Shown here: positions 25,112 through 39,500 of the stretch, in pieces
How positions within the stretch are numbered: the first letter of the stretch is position 1
How the letters are laid out: each line of letters starts with the position of its first letter
Assembly: GCF_011075055.1 (NCBI RefSeq)
Contig: NC_058137.1
Span: forward strand, 22,491,463 to 22,555,462
Source: Mangifera indica
Lineage: Eukaryota > Streptophyta > Magnoliopsida > Sapindales > Anacardiaceae
Reading direction: 5' to 3'
DNA length: 64,000 bases
Translations under genes and position numbers: made by a program
Notes under the pieces: generated by a model
Databases searched by the model: none
Told to the model about the DNA's origin: nothing
Seen by the model: the letters and a program-made list of their open reading frames with translations, nothing else

Positions 25112-28100
25112 CTATGAACTGAATTGAGTCTCAAAACTCAGAGTGTGACATTCAAGATTTCTCAGATTAACCTGCAAAATGAGAGTATAAGAAATTTATT
25201 GTATGGAAGGTGAATCTTCAGAAAGAAAAAAAATCCAATTCATATATGAGAACAGTAAATGACCGAATGGTACATTTCCAAAGACTAATAGAAAACTACA
25301 AAAAATCAACTCTTTTCCCAAGTCAAAAAATGTAAAACCAAATCAATTACTTGTTAAAAACGCAGAATGGTACATTGTATGCAGAACCAAATGCAGAAAA
25401 AGGAAATCTTGAACCTGAATATTCAGGATCAGTTTTATAATTTTATTACTCATTCAGATTCAACATATTAATTCTGCATATAACCTTCCTAAAGCTATGA
25501 AGTTCTTCCATAAGGAGACTCAACAGGTAATGCATAAAATCTCAGGCACATATGATTTGAAATATGCATATCCACATGCAGACACAGACAATTCAGCACT
25601 TGAGATGATACAAAAGCTTACCACCACAGCTATTCCAGTTTCGCTGAATTTAGGCACAGATATGAGTCTTACCAATTGCCCTTCTGATCCTACACACAAG
25701 TTACCACTGGATCAACTTACTAGAAAATTAAAAAATAATAATTTTTTATTGGCAAGTATTTCAGTCACTTCTTAACAAGTGTATGAGAAAATACCCTTGA
25801 GCAAGCGTGTATCATATTTATCCAGATTACCAACAAAGTAGACATGGGGACAGCTCTCAATTAGAAACGGATCCCTATCACTAAAAGGGTAACATCCTGA
25901 AATATAATGATAATGGTTGAAAATCAATTACAAGCTCATCAAAAATAAAATCATATTTCATCCAATGATTTTTTTATTTAGTAAAAATATATCTCCTTAT
26001 ATGAGATTGTCATCTTTTCAGCATAGGAAATCTTATAAAGGAAATGTCTGAAACAGACAAGCAAACAAAAGAACTCATGAAAGAATATTTAACTTTTACC
26101 AAGAGTATTAGGTGCTGTTGGTGCCAGATGCCTCCACCTCAATGTCCTTTCCATAAATTCAAGCTGATCCTTTGCCTCTGAGTATTTCTGAAGGTCATCT
26201 ATGTTCTGACCTGATGTTCCAAGAAATCTGGGAAGAAGGCATTGTAAGTATAGAGCTAATGGCAAGAAGCAATGGCATATATCAATATAACAATATCTCA
26301 CCTGATATTGTCAATCTCAAAGCAATGAGGATTAGTACATGACCTAAACGTGTTATAAGCTGCAGACCCAGGGAAAAGGATTCTGTTCAAAGCCTGCACG
26401 AAAAAAGTTTTTAGAACAAATTAAAAAATTATGATGAACAAACACTTTGAATAGGACTAGTAGACCTGCTGAGGTAAAGAAAAGTTTGCTGGATCATTAA
26501 CTCCGGGCATGATATCCAAAGGGACACCTGTAGCAATCTAAAAATACATAAATAAGTAAATCAACCATGATGAGATGACCATTAGAAGCTAAGCCAAAGT
26601 TATTCATCAAACTAATAATTACAACCTGAGTTAACAGGATATCTAACTCTTGGATTGGATCAGAATGGCTTGATTGATCTTTTGAAGTCAAATTCTGAAA
26701 AATTGACCATCACGGTTTGTCATGTGAAGGTACATAGACAGGCAAGATGATACATCTAACATGTGGAAACTTTGAAAAAGGATGTAGAAATTAGGAACCT
26801 GTCCATTAAGAAGTCCACGTGGTATTTCAACGGAGTTTCCAGCAATTACTACTTGAACTATCTGTGCTGCAATATCTTGTTCCTGCCCAATTGAGAAAAA
26901 AAGAAGTACTGAACTATGCAAGAAAGACCAGATTTCACAAAATTGAGCAACACAAGAGATTGATCAAATAGAATGGAAAAAATAACCTTTTCATCTCCCA
27001 GATGTCCTGTTATATGATCAACAAGAAGCTGAAACTGAAGAGGGTTAGATGTCTCGCTGCCAATACTCAACCCTGACACAAGAACAACATACTTGTCTTC
27101 TCCTGTGCATGTCAACATCAACCACTTTGTAACAACAGATAAATACTGATGAAACAGGTCTAAAGATTTAACTCAAGGAATTTCAATAGAATACATAAAA
27201 AAAAAAAAATAATAATAATAATAAAAACAGGATATGACTCAAGCCAAAACTTAAATCTATATCTATACATTTTTTTAGTGATATTTATAATATGAAAATG
27301 ATAACCAATAAGCAAGAAAATTGTTAATGACTATACAAAAATTGAGCAATGAAAAACTTAAAATGTAATACCCACAGGTACATACTATGGTTAATATGGT
27401 CTTTCAAAATTATTTATTGATTTAAAATAAGTTTCTTATATGTATGTGATATGTGTTGAGTTGGGTTTAATTTGAAATAGAGGTTGAACGGCCATTCCAA
27501 ATAATGGAACACCTGTTCCATATAGAGTTGGATAGAACGACCTTTAAGTTTTTAAGAGTGGAACACCCATTTTGAAGGATGGAACGCCTGTTCCGACCGT
27601 TACCATACAATTTCCAGGTTGAAATTTCATATAAAGACATTCTTATCTCGAATTCTATTATTTTCCCATTAGACTAAAAGAAATCCCAAACCTTAGATCT
27701 CATAATTCTGCCTCAATCACATCAGATTGTTGATCTAAAGATTGTTCAAAAATCAAGTGTGTTCTTCACTAGATTAAGAGGTACATAGGATACCCCCTAC
27801 GTATTTGATTTCACTTACTGTATAATGATGATTATGGATTTATTTTGATGATTTTAGAGGCAATATTTATGGTTTCTTAGTATCATTTTGAGTATGAAAA
27901 TTGAGTTGATTCTGATCTGGGATTGGACTGGTTTTGAATGATAATGGATTTTAGTGTGTGTTTATTTTTATGCATTGTATTAGAGAGATTGTCGTTGACC
28001 TAAACTCCAGTATTGTGGAAATCACTGTAGGGGTGGTTAATTAACCTTTAGATATCTTGGAATGTTGATTATTACGTTTAGAGTCATGTAGAGGCCTATT

Positions 28101-31100
28101 CAAACAGTACATTTGTGGGGCCATCACAAGGAAACAACCATTCTAAGGATAAAAACAATCACTTCATATACATAAATTAGATCACGTTGGAATGCCCATT
28201 CCAAAGACCAAAATGGTTGTTTCATATTAACTTATAAAAATTAGATCCAAGAAAAAGGAACATTTGTTCCAATAACCAAAATGCTTGTTTTAGTTAGTCA
28301 TCCAACCAAAGAAACACCTATTCCAGTTAAGAATAATGAATTAGTCATTGCAAGTTCAAAACACTCGTTCTGAAGTATAAAGGAACATCAAGGGACTGTT
28401 TGTCCATTATTAAATAGTGCATGAGCTCTATGTGCTGTAAGGGCTCGAGACATAAATGTATAATGTAAAGGCAAGGTACAAGCCATGAGCTTGATTAATA
28501 TTAGCTTGAGCATAACATGAATTGCATGAAAGCATACATAGAGTTTAGCATGAGAGAGCAAGTTGTGTGCATAAGTGAGTATGAGAGCATTGAGTTTTAT
28601 AAGGGACTTGGTCCTATAACTCTATGCATGAGGAACTAGATCCACGAGTTATTAATGATTTATGATGCTACATAAAAGCATGTTTTTCTCATGAGTTTTC
28701 AATGTGTTTTCATTAAGATTGTAATAAAGGGACACCTGTGAGATTCTTCATGCGCACATCTGCAATAGAGCACACTTGCAGTGAAGTGTTTGTATGCGTG
28801 GAAATGGGGACTCCAACAATATAAAAATTTACTCACGTGACAACAGTGTTGGGATCCTACATCTACCTAGTCTAATCGACATAGACAATTATAATTTCAA
28901 TAAGTTTTACAAAATGTTTTCACAAGTTTATAGATAATTTACAACATGTATTGTATCTCATGTCATTGTGGTTAAGGTTAGCAAATTCTATCCCAGATGA
29001 TGTGTTTAAAAAATATGAGACGTAAAGCAATAACAAAAAGGAAAGGTAAAGAAAGGAAAGGTAAAGAAAGAAAAGAAAAATGAAGGCATTTGTTGGTCGC
29101 CTACATGCTAAGTGTTTAGCGCCCACTCTTTTCCTTTTTTATTTTGGAGGGTATAGATGAGCGATGGCTGCAGAGATGCGAGTTAACTGAGGAGGAGCAT
29201 GAAAGGATTGTGTTAGGTCCCGAGTATACATCAAACGGGAAAAGAAAGCACTGGAAGGTGGGACACATGGCGGGAGTAGACTCAACAACAAATCAATTCA
29301 TGTGGAGACAGGTGGTTGTGCAGTAGTGGAGCAGAGGGCATGTATGCAGGTACTAGGACCACCAGCAAAAAAGGAGAAAGCGAGGGATAACAATAAAGAG
29401 GAGGAGGCAGGTAGAGATAGGGGAGTAGAGAGAAAAGAAGGAAGGTAGGACGAATTTGGGAGAGCACTAGACCTCTAGAATTGCCTAGGGAAAATGGGAA
29501 AATCTTCTTGGTTGTTGTTATTCGGAATGTTGTTTTTTTAGTCGAGAGTTGTGAATTTGAATGTCAAGACTTTGATATTATTTGCTTTTAGTTGAATGAA
29601 TGATTGAGCAAGTTTGGATTAATTCTCATGAACCATTTACTGTTCTATTGAGTGAGTATTAACTTTATATTGCCAGATTTCAATTGCTCCGAAGGGAACG
29701 CAAGCACCTTCGTGTAGGTTTGCAAGTGTGTCTGTAGTTCAGAGTCTTAAACAGCAGTATAGTTTCTCAGGTATCTATCAGATTGTCATGTGATGTTATG
29801 CTTATGAGTATTATTGATATTTTATTTCCGCACAATACTTGTACCATTTTATAAGTTTGACTTTGATAAACATTTTTTGCATGCATTATTTAACAGTTGT
29901 GTTTATTGGTTTGGTGATGGTTGTAATGTTATGAAGTTTAAAGTTTTATTTTATTCCAAAAATTGCTAAGTTGACATTCATGCATTCTGTATGTTAAGTC
30001 TAAATGGTAACATCTTTCTCCGGATGTATATTCTCCTTGGAGGTTAATGGTGTGGAAAGAGGTGTTACGGCTATTGGTATCAAAACATGATTTTGAAACC
30101 CAAAAAATGTTTTAAATATAAAGTGTATTGTGTGGTTTAAGTTAAGAAAGCCTCTTACACAACGCATTCAAAAAAGTTGGGTCATTTCTTATAGGGTAGC
30201 AAGTTCAATATATAATTGTCTGGGGCAGGGCATTATATAGAACACCAAATTTCCTGATGGACCTTCATAATGGAAGAAGTTGGGTCATTTCTTATTGGTT
30301 AGGAGGTTTGATATATAACTAATAAATATGATGAATCCCTAGATTAGAAAGCATTTAAAAAAAAAAATGTTCGAACCAACAAAGAATTGCCCAACATCAG
30401 GAAGAAAAAGAAAGGCTGTTGCAAACATACTTGATTTAAGTGGTAACTCTATCTGGGGTGCTAAGCCAGCTTCTAAGATATCTAGGACCAAGAAATCACC
30501 AGCACCAGTTTCCTTTCCATGTAACGCAACAACACCACCTACCAAATTTATCATGTGAACGCAACATCAACATCGTTCATAGAGATAACATTTAGATACC
30601 ATTTAGTTAAACAAATTATATTTATAGAGAAAAAACAAAAATTAATAACTGAATGTAACAAAAGTTGCCCACACATTTCCAACCTGTATACTTCATCCAC
30701 ACAAGCACCTACTGCTAGGTTGGATAGCATGTGCCAATTCCGTACAGTCATGTACATAGATGATAATAGCATAGGGCATAATTACCCTTCTTCTAGATAG
30801 AAACACTTGACAATAACTTATTCAAATTTTAGACTCAGAAGAGTGCTTCCAATGCTAAAAACAACTGAACCAGCCCCATGTGCAATGAGTTGCCTAGGTA
30901 GGATCATCTAATTCATCATCATACCAAGAGGTGTGGTATTTCCTATATCTTAAGACAAACTACAGCTCATCATCACAATAATTTCATTCTTCATCAAGAA
31001 AAACTGCTCATTACACAGACCTGTTACATATACTGAAGGCAAAAGCATAGTCCCACTGAGTTTAACCCTCCCACTCTCATCTTCCAAAACCAGATGATCA

Positions 31101-32584
31101 TCGGGATGCATAAAATTATGGGGCCTAACAAGTGGAGTTGCAGATCTCTGTAAAATTCAAAATAAAACTCTCACAAAATTTGGAAACATGAAATACAATA
31201 AAAATGAAACACATTTGTTATCGATCATGATACCTCCTTCGAGTACTCATCAAGAATCAAAGGTTTGAGTTTCATGTGCTTGTAAAGGGTCCCAACAATG
31301 ATGCATTCCTTGCCTTCTTCCAATCCCAATACTGTACAAACTAAAATACAAGCAAACTTGGTAAATGACTATCCTTTCAATTCTCAAAACAAAACTCATC
31401 AGATTAGCATCATAACCAAAATTTATGAATTTATTCAAATCAAACACTCTGAATGCCATTGCTTTCAAAAGGCACCATAGTTGATAAAACAATCCCAACT
31501 TCAAAAGCACAGTTGTCGACTAACGAATAGGATTAATTAGTACCAATGAAAGCCACAAGTCATAAGCCATCCATTTCAAAGATAAAGCTCTACGGCATGT
31601 CGCATTCATATATATATTCAGCTGATCTCATTAAACTCAAATGCAACACCTGAAAGTCTAAATTATCCATATTAATCACACAATACATATACGATAAACC
31701 CATACAACCTTAGTAACCAAAAACCCTAAATCTTAACTACTTAAAAATCAACTGAAATTACCCTATCCTTTAAATAGCAGAGGTTAGAAAAACAAGTTGA
31801 AATACATCCCCACACAAAATAGAGACACAAAGCAACTAAATCAACACACAACAAGTAGCTAACTTAAACCTAAACCCCCCTTAAATAGATACAAGTAAAC
31901 ATGATTTAAACTATGAAAAAACAAAAACCCGCCAAAACCAAGATACCAAATCTTCCAAAAAGTAAATAAAGCAAACTTAAACCCACCTGAGTTGAAGTAC
32001 AAATATACATATTTTAAACTAAAATGAACATTAAAAAATCACAAAAACCCAGACGCCAAATCTTATAAAAAGCTAAAAACAAACATTAACAGAAACTAAA
32101 TCAACAATCAAAAAGTAACCAACTTAACCTTAAACCCACCCAAATTAGTCAGCAAAAAAATACATAATTTAAACTAAAAAGCCCTAAACCCACTAAAATG
32201 AAAATGCAAAATCTTACGAACAGCTAAAAACAAGCATTTTTATTTTTAACAAACTAAAAGAAAAACATATAGTTAGCAGAGCAATTACCAAAATTAGTAC
32301 CTGGCAAACTGGGTTTCCAATTGGGAACGAGAGAGTAAAGTAGATTTCTCATCCAGTGCAAACGAACAAAGTAAATTTGGCTGTATTGCTGACCTCTATA
32401 CGTCTCTTTTCGTATTTCAAACGTCTCATCCTGCAAAAAGAAAACCAAAAAAAATTACAAAATAAAAAAGATCGAAGCTGTTAAAGAGAAAAATAATTGA
32501 GCAAAGGGAGAAGAGATAAAGCACCAGAGAGAGATAAGTAGATTGCTTTCTCCGTAGGAGAGTTTCTTCTCCATCGATTTCCAT
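25112..32584 (-). CDS. POLD2: DNA polymerase delta small subunit
   Basis: Fourteen exons give a 440-residue protein: 32584-32525, 32430-32301, 31340-31234, 31147-31021, 30538-30431, 27102-26987, 26882-26799, 26694-26626, 26537-26466, 26393-26302, 26227-26100, 25896-25795, 25689-25622 and 25171-25112. All junctions keep phase and have GT-AG borders. The start [14 protein letters not shown] was chosen because it is the ATG in frame with the conserved [20 protein letters not shown]. Landmarks are [20 protein letters not shown], an OB-fold part ([20 protein letters not shown]), the phosphoesterase-like domain ([35 protein letters not shown]) and [20 protein letters not shown]. The subunit is the catalytically inactive B-subunit that bridges Pol delta catalytic and accessory subunits in nuclear DNA replication and repair. 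Intron 5 is enlarged to 3.3 kb by a retroelement. The gene is divergent from the fibrillin gene, with 990 bp between the two start codons. Confidence 0.97.
27364..30095 (+). mobile_element. Truncated LTR retrotransposon (LTR plus primer-binding site) in POLD2 intron 5
   Basis: The segment opens TGTAATACCC and comes to a GTGTTACG end at about 30069. A few bases later (30074) is TTGGTATCAAAACATG, close to the tRNA-Met primer-binding site TGGTATCAGAGC found after the 5' LTR of plant retroelements. The long LTR (about 2.7 kb) contains repeated near-palindromes such as TGGAACACCTGTTCCA (27505-27520). No gag or pol is identifiable, so this is an LTR plus a short leader. The termini are inferred and other insertions may be nested inside it. 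It lies antisense to POLD2 and is removed by splicing. Confidence 0.55.
30164..30322. repeat. Short direct repeat after the LTR
   Basis: AAGTTGGGTCATTTCTTAT occurs at about 30172 and again at about 30278, each followed by a similar GGTAGCAAGTTCAATATATAA-like tail. It is a roughly 105-bp-spaced direct repeat in POLD2 intron 5. Confidence 0.6.
31860..32240. repeat. Imperfect tandem repeat, three units of about 120 bp, in POLD2 intron 2
   Basis: Three consecutive degenerate units share the order AACTTAAACCTAAACCC / ATTTAAACTA / AAACCC(A/G)C / CCAAATCTT / AAAAGCTAAA. There is no coding content. Confidence 0.5.
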
Positions 32585-33574
32585 GGCTTATGTGGGTGGC
32601 GGGAAAGTTAGGAAGAGAGAGTGTGGAGACTTTGTTCTTATTTGCTCCTTCCTCAGTGGCGTTTATAATAGTTTATCTTCATATTTAAATTTAAGTTATA
32701 TCGAAAATTATTTTTATAAAATAATATTTAATAACATATTAATATATTATTTATATATTAAAATTATATAAAAAAAATTTAAACATATAACAACATTACT
32801 TTTTCATAAATCTGATATTATTGAAATTGGGTTTGGTCTCGGATGACTCCTTATTCCTCAAAGCAAAAAGAATTATGTGCAGCATTAAAAGTGATTCCTT
32901 TAAAAACCATACTCTCCAGATTTTGTTAAAAGCCCTTTACTGACACTTTGGTAGCCATGTGGTGTTGAATGACACCCTACCTTGTATCTAATTTGAAATT
33001 ATTTTTTTTATCCTGTATAGTTACGGATTGTATCAAATCAATCCGTAGACCTGTATTTTAAGCACCCAACTAACTCATGCACTTAACACAACCCACTACA
33101 AATAATAATATATTATTATATAATTAAAAATTAAAAATAATATAATATATAATTATATAATAATATATTATTATTTACATATACAAATTATACACATAAC
33201 TTCAATTTTATTTATTTGGTCAAGATGACGGGAGAAAGTGGCTTGCGAGTGAGGTTGAGATCCAAAGAGTTCTGACGGGATGCTATTCACGTTAAGATGA
33301 TGCCGGAAAAGACGAGGAAAGTTCGGAGAACCAAATAGAATTGAAAAAAAATAAAGAATAAAAATAATAAATAATAGAAAGAAAATGATATAATAATATA
33401 ATTATAATTAAATTTTAAAATCAAATAGATAAAATTATTATTATTTGAATAACAATTAAAGACAAAGTTGTGAGAAAAAAAATTGGACGGGTAATTTTGA
33501 AAACAAAAAAAAAAAACTGTTTTCAGCTCACACAAAAACACAAACTCTCTCTCTCCTCTTTCTTCTCGATTTCG
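32585..33574. promoter_or_regulatory. Shared intergenic region of divergent POLD2 and fibrillin genes
   Basis: The two start codons face away from each other across 990 bp. The centre is AT-rich (33080-33430). CT-rich leader sequence (CTCTCTCTCTCC near 33545-33556) precedes the fibrillin ATG. No specific operator can be assigned. Confidence 0.5.
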
Positions 33575-36500
33575 ATGGCGTTTTCTCTACAGTGGTCACT
33601 CCCTGCAATCTCTACAATTCACTGCAATTTCTCATCTTCTTCTTATTATTCTTCAGTCACTTCAACTGCTCGCTTCGTAGCTCCAATCAGGTCTGCTTGC
33701 AATGGCCGGAATTTTCGGTGCTCGGCAATGGTCCAGCAGGCCGTTCAGGGCGCTCCCGCTGCCTACGCCAAGGAAATGGAGCGACTCTCAGCTAAAGAAT
33801 CGCTTCTCCTTGCTGTCAGTTTTCTATTCCTCCCTCTTTTTTCTCATTTAAACACCGCCGTTTTTAGTTTTAGTTCTTGAATTGTATTCTAGGTGAACTC
33901 TAAATACGCTCCCTATTAAATTCTTAAATAAAGATTAATTTTTTATATAAATTGATTAATGTTAATTTGAATAGAAAAATAATTTAAAAAATAGATTCAA
34001 AGTTGATGTAAAAAGTAATCTCTGAAATTATAATAATGCGTGTTCTTAGTAAAGTATGGGTGTGTAGGTAGTTGATTATTTATCATGGTCATAAGTAACA
34101 TCACCCGGATATTGCTCCCATCAGGTAGTAAATTTCAGAATTTGTAATATGTGGTGGCTACTGTTGTACCGGCTGGTAACGCTACTGGATTTTTTTTTTT
34201 TAGTCACACCAATCTTTGTTTTGGCTACTGAATAAGAAGATTTTAGCTACCATTAACATTTTTTTCAGTTTTCAATATACTAACTAGTTTATTTACTTTG
34301 TTTACTAAAGCAGTGTTACATGAAATCAAAGTGTCCTTATATGAAACCTAAACATCAGCCCTGTGATGTTACAGATGCACAGTATCATAATGTGACTCCT
34401 TTTATAATGTGTAAGAGAGGGTGAATTATTTACCTGTGTTGTGTTTAAAAGCTGAAAGATGAAACTAATTCCTGCCTTGATTTTAGTTTAAGGATTCTGG
34501 GGGTTTTGAGGCCTTAGTGACTGGGAAGGCAACGGATATACAACAGATTGATGTGAATGAGAGGATAACTAGTCTTGAGCGGTTGAATCCAACACCGAGG
34601 CCAACAACGTAGGTGCTTAATCTAAACAAAGTTATTTTGTATTTTCTTTTTCTAGGATGAGATATTTATTTAACTTATAGCTTTCCAGGTCTCCCTTTCT
34701 TGAAGGTCGATGGAACATTGAGTGGTTTGGGTCTGGTAGCCTGATATTAGTTGCTGCTAGAGCTATATTTGAGTGAGTAAATTTTTGTCTGATCTGCTAT
34801 AACTTTTTCTATTCTAAACGTGTTTTATATTAAAGTTTGATAGAATTGATTATATCTTCTAACCTTGAGGTGATGATTGTGTTGTTGCAGGAGATTTCCT
34901 TCAACACTGGCAAATTTGTCAAAAATGGATATTATGATTAAGGATGGAAATGGAAAAGTTACAGCTAACTTGAAACTGCTGAACTCGGTATGTTTTGCTC
35001 ATTTTAGTTATAACTTGAAACTTAGACTAGCATGTGCGACATCTCTTGTGGTCCCTTTCTCGAGGGTCAGCCTTGCATGCACTCATTCTAAGCTTAAGAT
35101 CACTAGTTTCAGCCTGCCTTAGACTCAAAAAAAATCCAGCTTTTGACCAGTTTGTGCAATGATGACTTAGTCTCCCTTTGATGTTGCACCCTAGCTTCAT
35201 TGATGTACATCTAGTCCTGGAGCAACTCCTCACAATCCATACACCCACAAAACCAACAATCATGCACACTACGCCTATAAGCTGCCCTTGCCCTAGCCAT
35301 GCTCCACTCTATTGTCGTGACAAACTCAACCTTACTCAAAATGACACACGCCCTCATACACATCTCTTGTGAACACCAATATCACACATCCAATGATTTT
35401 GCTTGTGGTACTGCTTGTCATAGGCTGGTGTACTAGTGTAGCCTAAACGAATGTACTAGGGAGTGAATAAGGCACAACTACCTCTTCATGTCTATATCCC
35501 ATATGATGCCCTAAAAGACTCCACCTTTTGTCTGATACACACAAGCTGAGTAATGTTTGGTTCGAGTTTGAGCTTGACTTGATTACCTTGCGGGAGAGCT
35601 TGAGCTTGAGACAAGAATGGATGGCTTAAGCTGAACTCGAAAGATTATATTTAAACCCTTAGTTTTTAAAATATTACATTTAAAACCTATAACTCATATA
35701 TTTATTAATTACTTCCTATGTTTAAAATCAGAAAACAAGATTTTAGGAGTGTAAATGCATGATTTTGAACTATTAGTGGTATATTGATGTTTATTTAAGT
35801 TGAGTCGTGAGCTTGTAAGCTCACAAAGCCAACCAACATCAAGCTTGAGCTCGAGCTCGACTTGCAGCTTGGCTTAGCTCGTTAACGCCCTTACTTCCTA
35901 ACATGCGCACTCCCTTACACATGTGTAATGGATGAAACACACTGCTTACCCTTGATGGCCTATTATTATGGTACTATCCTTGGCAACTTTTCACCGCCCC
36001 TTGGAAAGTCCAATGTGCTATTTAATGGCATTCATTCACATTTCTTTTATAGGAGATTGTTTTGTAGCCTTTGGCTTTGATTTCACTTTGTCACAAGCCT
36101 ACGCTCTGATATCACTTGTCACATGACAAAATTGAGGCTTAGGGTCGTTGGTACTCCCTTGTGTGTACCTATTCTAGCCTTAAGGCTACTGGTTTCATTC
36201 TGTCTTGGACTCATCAGGAGAACGATTCCTACTCCCGATTAGTTTAACTTGATGTATATGACTACAAAAATTTACTTTGCATGTGAGAAATAGCAATCTC
36301 ATTTGTTAGATATGCATATTTGAGAATACTAACTGAATTCCACATTGGAGTAGCTATTGATGTGGATGATTGCACAAATGTGCTTTACTTGTAAGAAATC
36401 TATCTTTAGGATATGTTGAAAGAAAATGTGTGAGAATATGAAGTGCATTGTACATTAGAATACAACATATTAGCGGAATAGTACTTGGTATGTTTCTAGT

Positions 36501-39500
36501 GCATTGGTTTAAGCTTGTGGGCTCAAGATGGTGTCTGACATGTTATCAACAACTAACTTTTGATGTGTAGTTCTTCTAAAGTTCATATTATTTGGTATCA
36601 AACTCATTATCATTCTCTCAGTTGCATTGGTGTAACGTAGACGGTGACGTTGATATGGTAGTGTTCGCTTGAGGCTACCATATCAAGCACACAACCAACC
36701 CACGTAGGCGTTGTGGTTGTGGAGTATGGTGGTATGTTAGGATTGTAAGTGCAAGACATGAAACTTGGATCCTACATCGGAAAATATGAGTTTTTGGTGT
36801 GGTATTTATATGGCTTTAGCTCATAATCTCAATAATTAGCTTTTAAGATGTAGTTCTTCCAAAGTTCTTATCACATGTGCATAAGGTCTTGATGCTAAAG
36901 ATTCAAACTCTCTGAACCACCAACAAGTTGTCTGAGGTTGTTGGATATGTGTTGAACAACTGCATATATATATGTACATATATATACATACATATATGTA
37001 TATATGTATGTATATGTATATATGTATATATATGTATATATGTATATATGTATATATATCTATGTGTATATGTATGTATGTATGTATGTATACAACAAGT
37101 TTATTTTTGATGATTGGCTTAAGAGTTTGGAGTAAAGAACTTTCACTCTAGTAGTTGGGCCATGACATATTTGAGATTTTGAAATCAAGTTTGATACCGT
37201 AGTTTATGCCTGGCTTTAGTTATATGTTTGGAGCTTTCATTATATGTGTCATAATATTAATTGTTAAAGATGCTTGCTTTATATTTCAACTTCTGCTTAC
37301 TATTTCAGCTCAACTTAATACATTGTTCTTGTCCCATACTTTTGTGTAATAAGAAGTGCCCTATGGTTAAATGCAGATAGAAACTAAAATTATTTTCTCC
37401 AGCAAGCTGTCTGTTGAGGGACCACTTAGAATAAAAGAAGACTATGTTGAAGGGATTTTTGAATCACCAAGAGTAATTGAAGAAGCATTACCAGAACAGC
37501 TAAAAGGTGTATTTAATCAGGCATTTAGCACAATTCAGCAGCTTCCTGGAAGTATTAGAGATGTGGTGGACAGAGGGCTGAGGGTTCCTCTTAGTAAGCA
37601 TTTCATTTTCCTTAATTTTTAACCTCCTATATTGATATGAAAAAAATTTTCTGTCTTATTTATCCTTTGGAGAATTATGTGCTGTGTGGTGCTAGATAGT
37701 TTGTAGTAATTTGGTATCATATGCTTTTCTAATACCGTGAGTAGGACTGACCACATCAAATACGAATCAACTGATGTTTGAGAAAGAGAACACTTGTTGA
37801 TCTTCTCTTAGTATTATAATTTTCTTATAACTTTAATGGATGCTAGATTATTTTTCTGCTTTCTAGCTTATCGCACTTGTATTCAGTCATTTCGATATCA
37901 AACTTAGGCTGTCTATGGATAGGTGGATAGAATATGAATAGTACTTGAAATTTTCACTAAAGCAATGTAATTGTATTGATATTTAGATGTCTAGTAAGAC
38001 AACTATATACCTTCCAACTTGATAAAATAACAATAGATGGGTGAGATGCCCGTATCAAAGATCATTGTAGACTATACTCTAGCATCCTTTGCAAATCTAA
38101 ATTATGAATTCACCATCATGAATGGAATCATTCCCTTGCTGATGCTATAGGACCCATTCCTAAGATTGATAGGTACCTGGTTTGCCGGAGTAAGATTTTC
38201 AGTCTTCCCAACACCTGCTAAGACACTCATTTGTCTGCTGCTTACAAACACAATGCACAGCCCGATATCTATTAATACTCAACCAACACAATCACAAATG
38301 CACACAATATGCTAGAATATTCAATATCTACTATTTCATATATAAGATACAGATTGGAATTCAGTTCATTACAAGGGAATAACACTCAATCACCAATGTA
38401 ACAGTAAACCAGAAACTTAATTACAGATCCAAAAACACAGTCACTGCAGATTTCCAGATTCAATGGTTGCTTGGCATTCGAGAGGCCAACACTCACTTCT
38501 GTATACTTTTTTTCTGCATTTCTCAGCTGCTTCTCCCTTTCCTTTTCCTCCCCGTTTTCTTCTCTTCATAACTGTCAAGTCCCCTCAATGCTTGCCATGT
38601 CCCTCCTTGCTGCCTTGTGGTCCTTCTTTGAGAGGTTGCCATTTGTTTCTTCCCTCTTGCTGCCACTTGTCACCTCTAGTTCTATGCTCAATTCTACTCT
38701 TGAATGGCTGCTTTGTTTCTGTTTTTTCTTCTTGTGGGAAGTATATACATGGGTCCTAACAAAGATCAATGCCTTTGAAATTGTTCAATGTCATTTGTGA
38801 CACTGGCTACCACCCTTTGCAGTCACCTTATATTTGCTTGTCAAAGTTCAGTGAAAATAAAAAAATAGAACAGACAATGAAGTTTTGGCATGATATCTGA
38901 TCATGCTCTAGTCTCTTGTTTGTTTATACATTGAAATCTGTTTTATTGATGAATCTAGTCTAAGTCAATTCTTTTACTCCTTCAGGTGGATCTTTTCAGA
39001 GGCTGTTCATGATTTCTTATCTTGATGAAGAGATACTTGTAAGTCTTATTCTCTTGATGTCACTATAGAATAACATTAATATAGCCTTCAAAATATTATC
39101 TGGAGGATATCAGTTTTGAAGTAAATAGTGACACAGACAAACACCATACATTATTTTAGATATTAGAATTTTATTTTGTGCAACCAAAAACCAGAAACTG
39201 ATATATGACCAGAGGTCTGAAATTTTGACTTCATTTTCATTTGGACAACACCTAATTTTGAAATCAGCATATGAAATTTTCACACTATCTGAATCTCATT
39301 TTGAGTTTTCACCCTGTCCATTGCAATCTATTGTTAATTAGGTTTACCCTTGCTATCTCTGTTAGTCTCCAATTTGTTTTTCAAGTTAACTGTAACATTT
39401 CTTCACATTGATCCTACTGCTTCTCTTTCTCTATTGCATGCCACATTAATTTCAGAGTTGCAACATGGGGGACAATTAGACTCAACATCATTCATACTTT

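Noticed and set aside
32534..32570. Apparent frameshift at the start of POLD2
   Set aside because: Reading from the ATG at 32569 gave the wrong phase, but the ATG at 32584 (MEIDGEE...) gives an open frame into exon 2, so there is no lesion.
36928..37110. ORF rich in Ile/Tyr/Cys
   Set aside because: It is a translation of the TATG microsatellite inside fibrillin intron 4.
38463..38800. Two overlapping ORFs of about 100 codons
   Set aside because: They lie inside fibrillin intron 5, are low-complexity Ser/Phe/Leu-rich, and have no homology I recognise.
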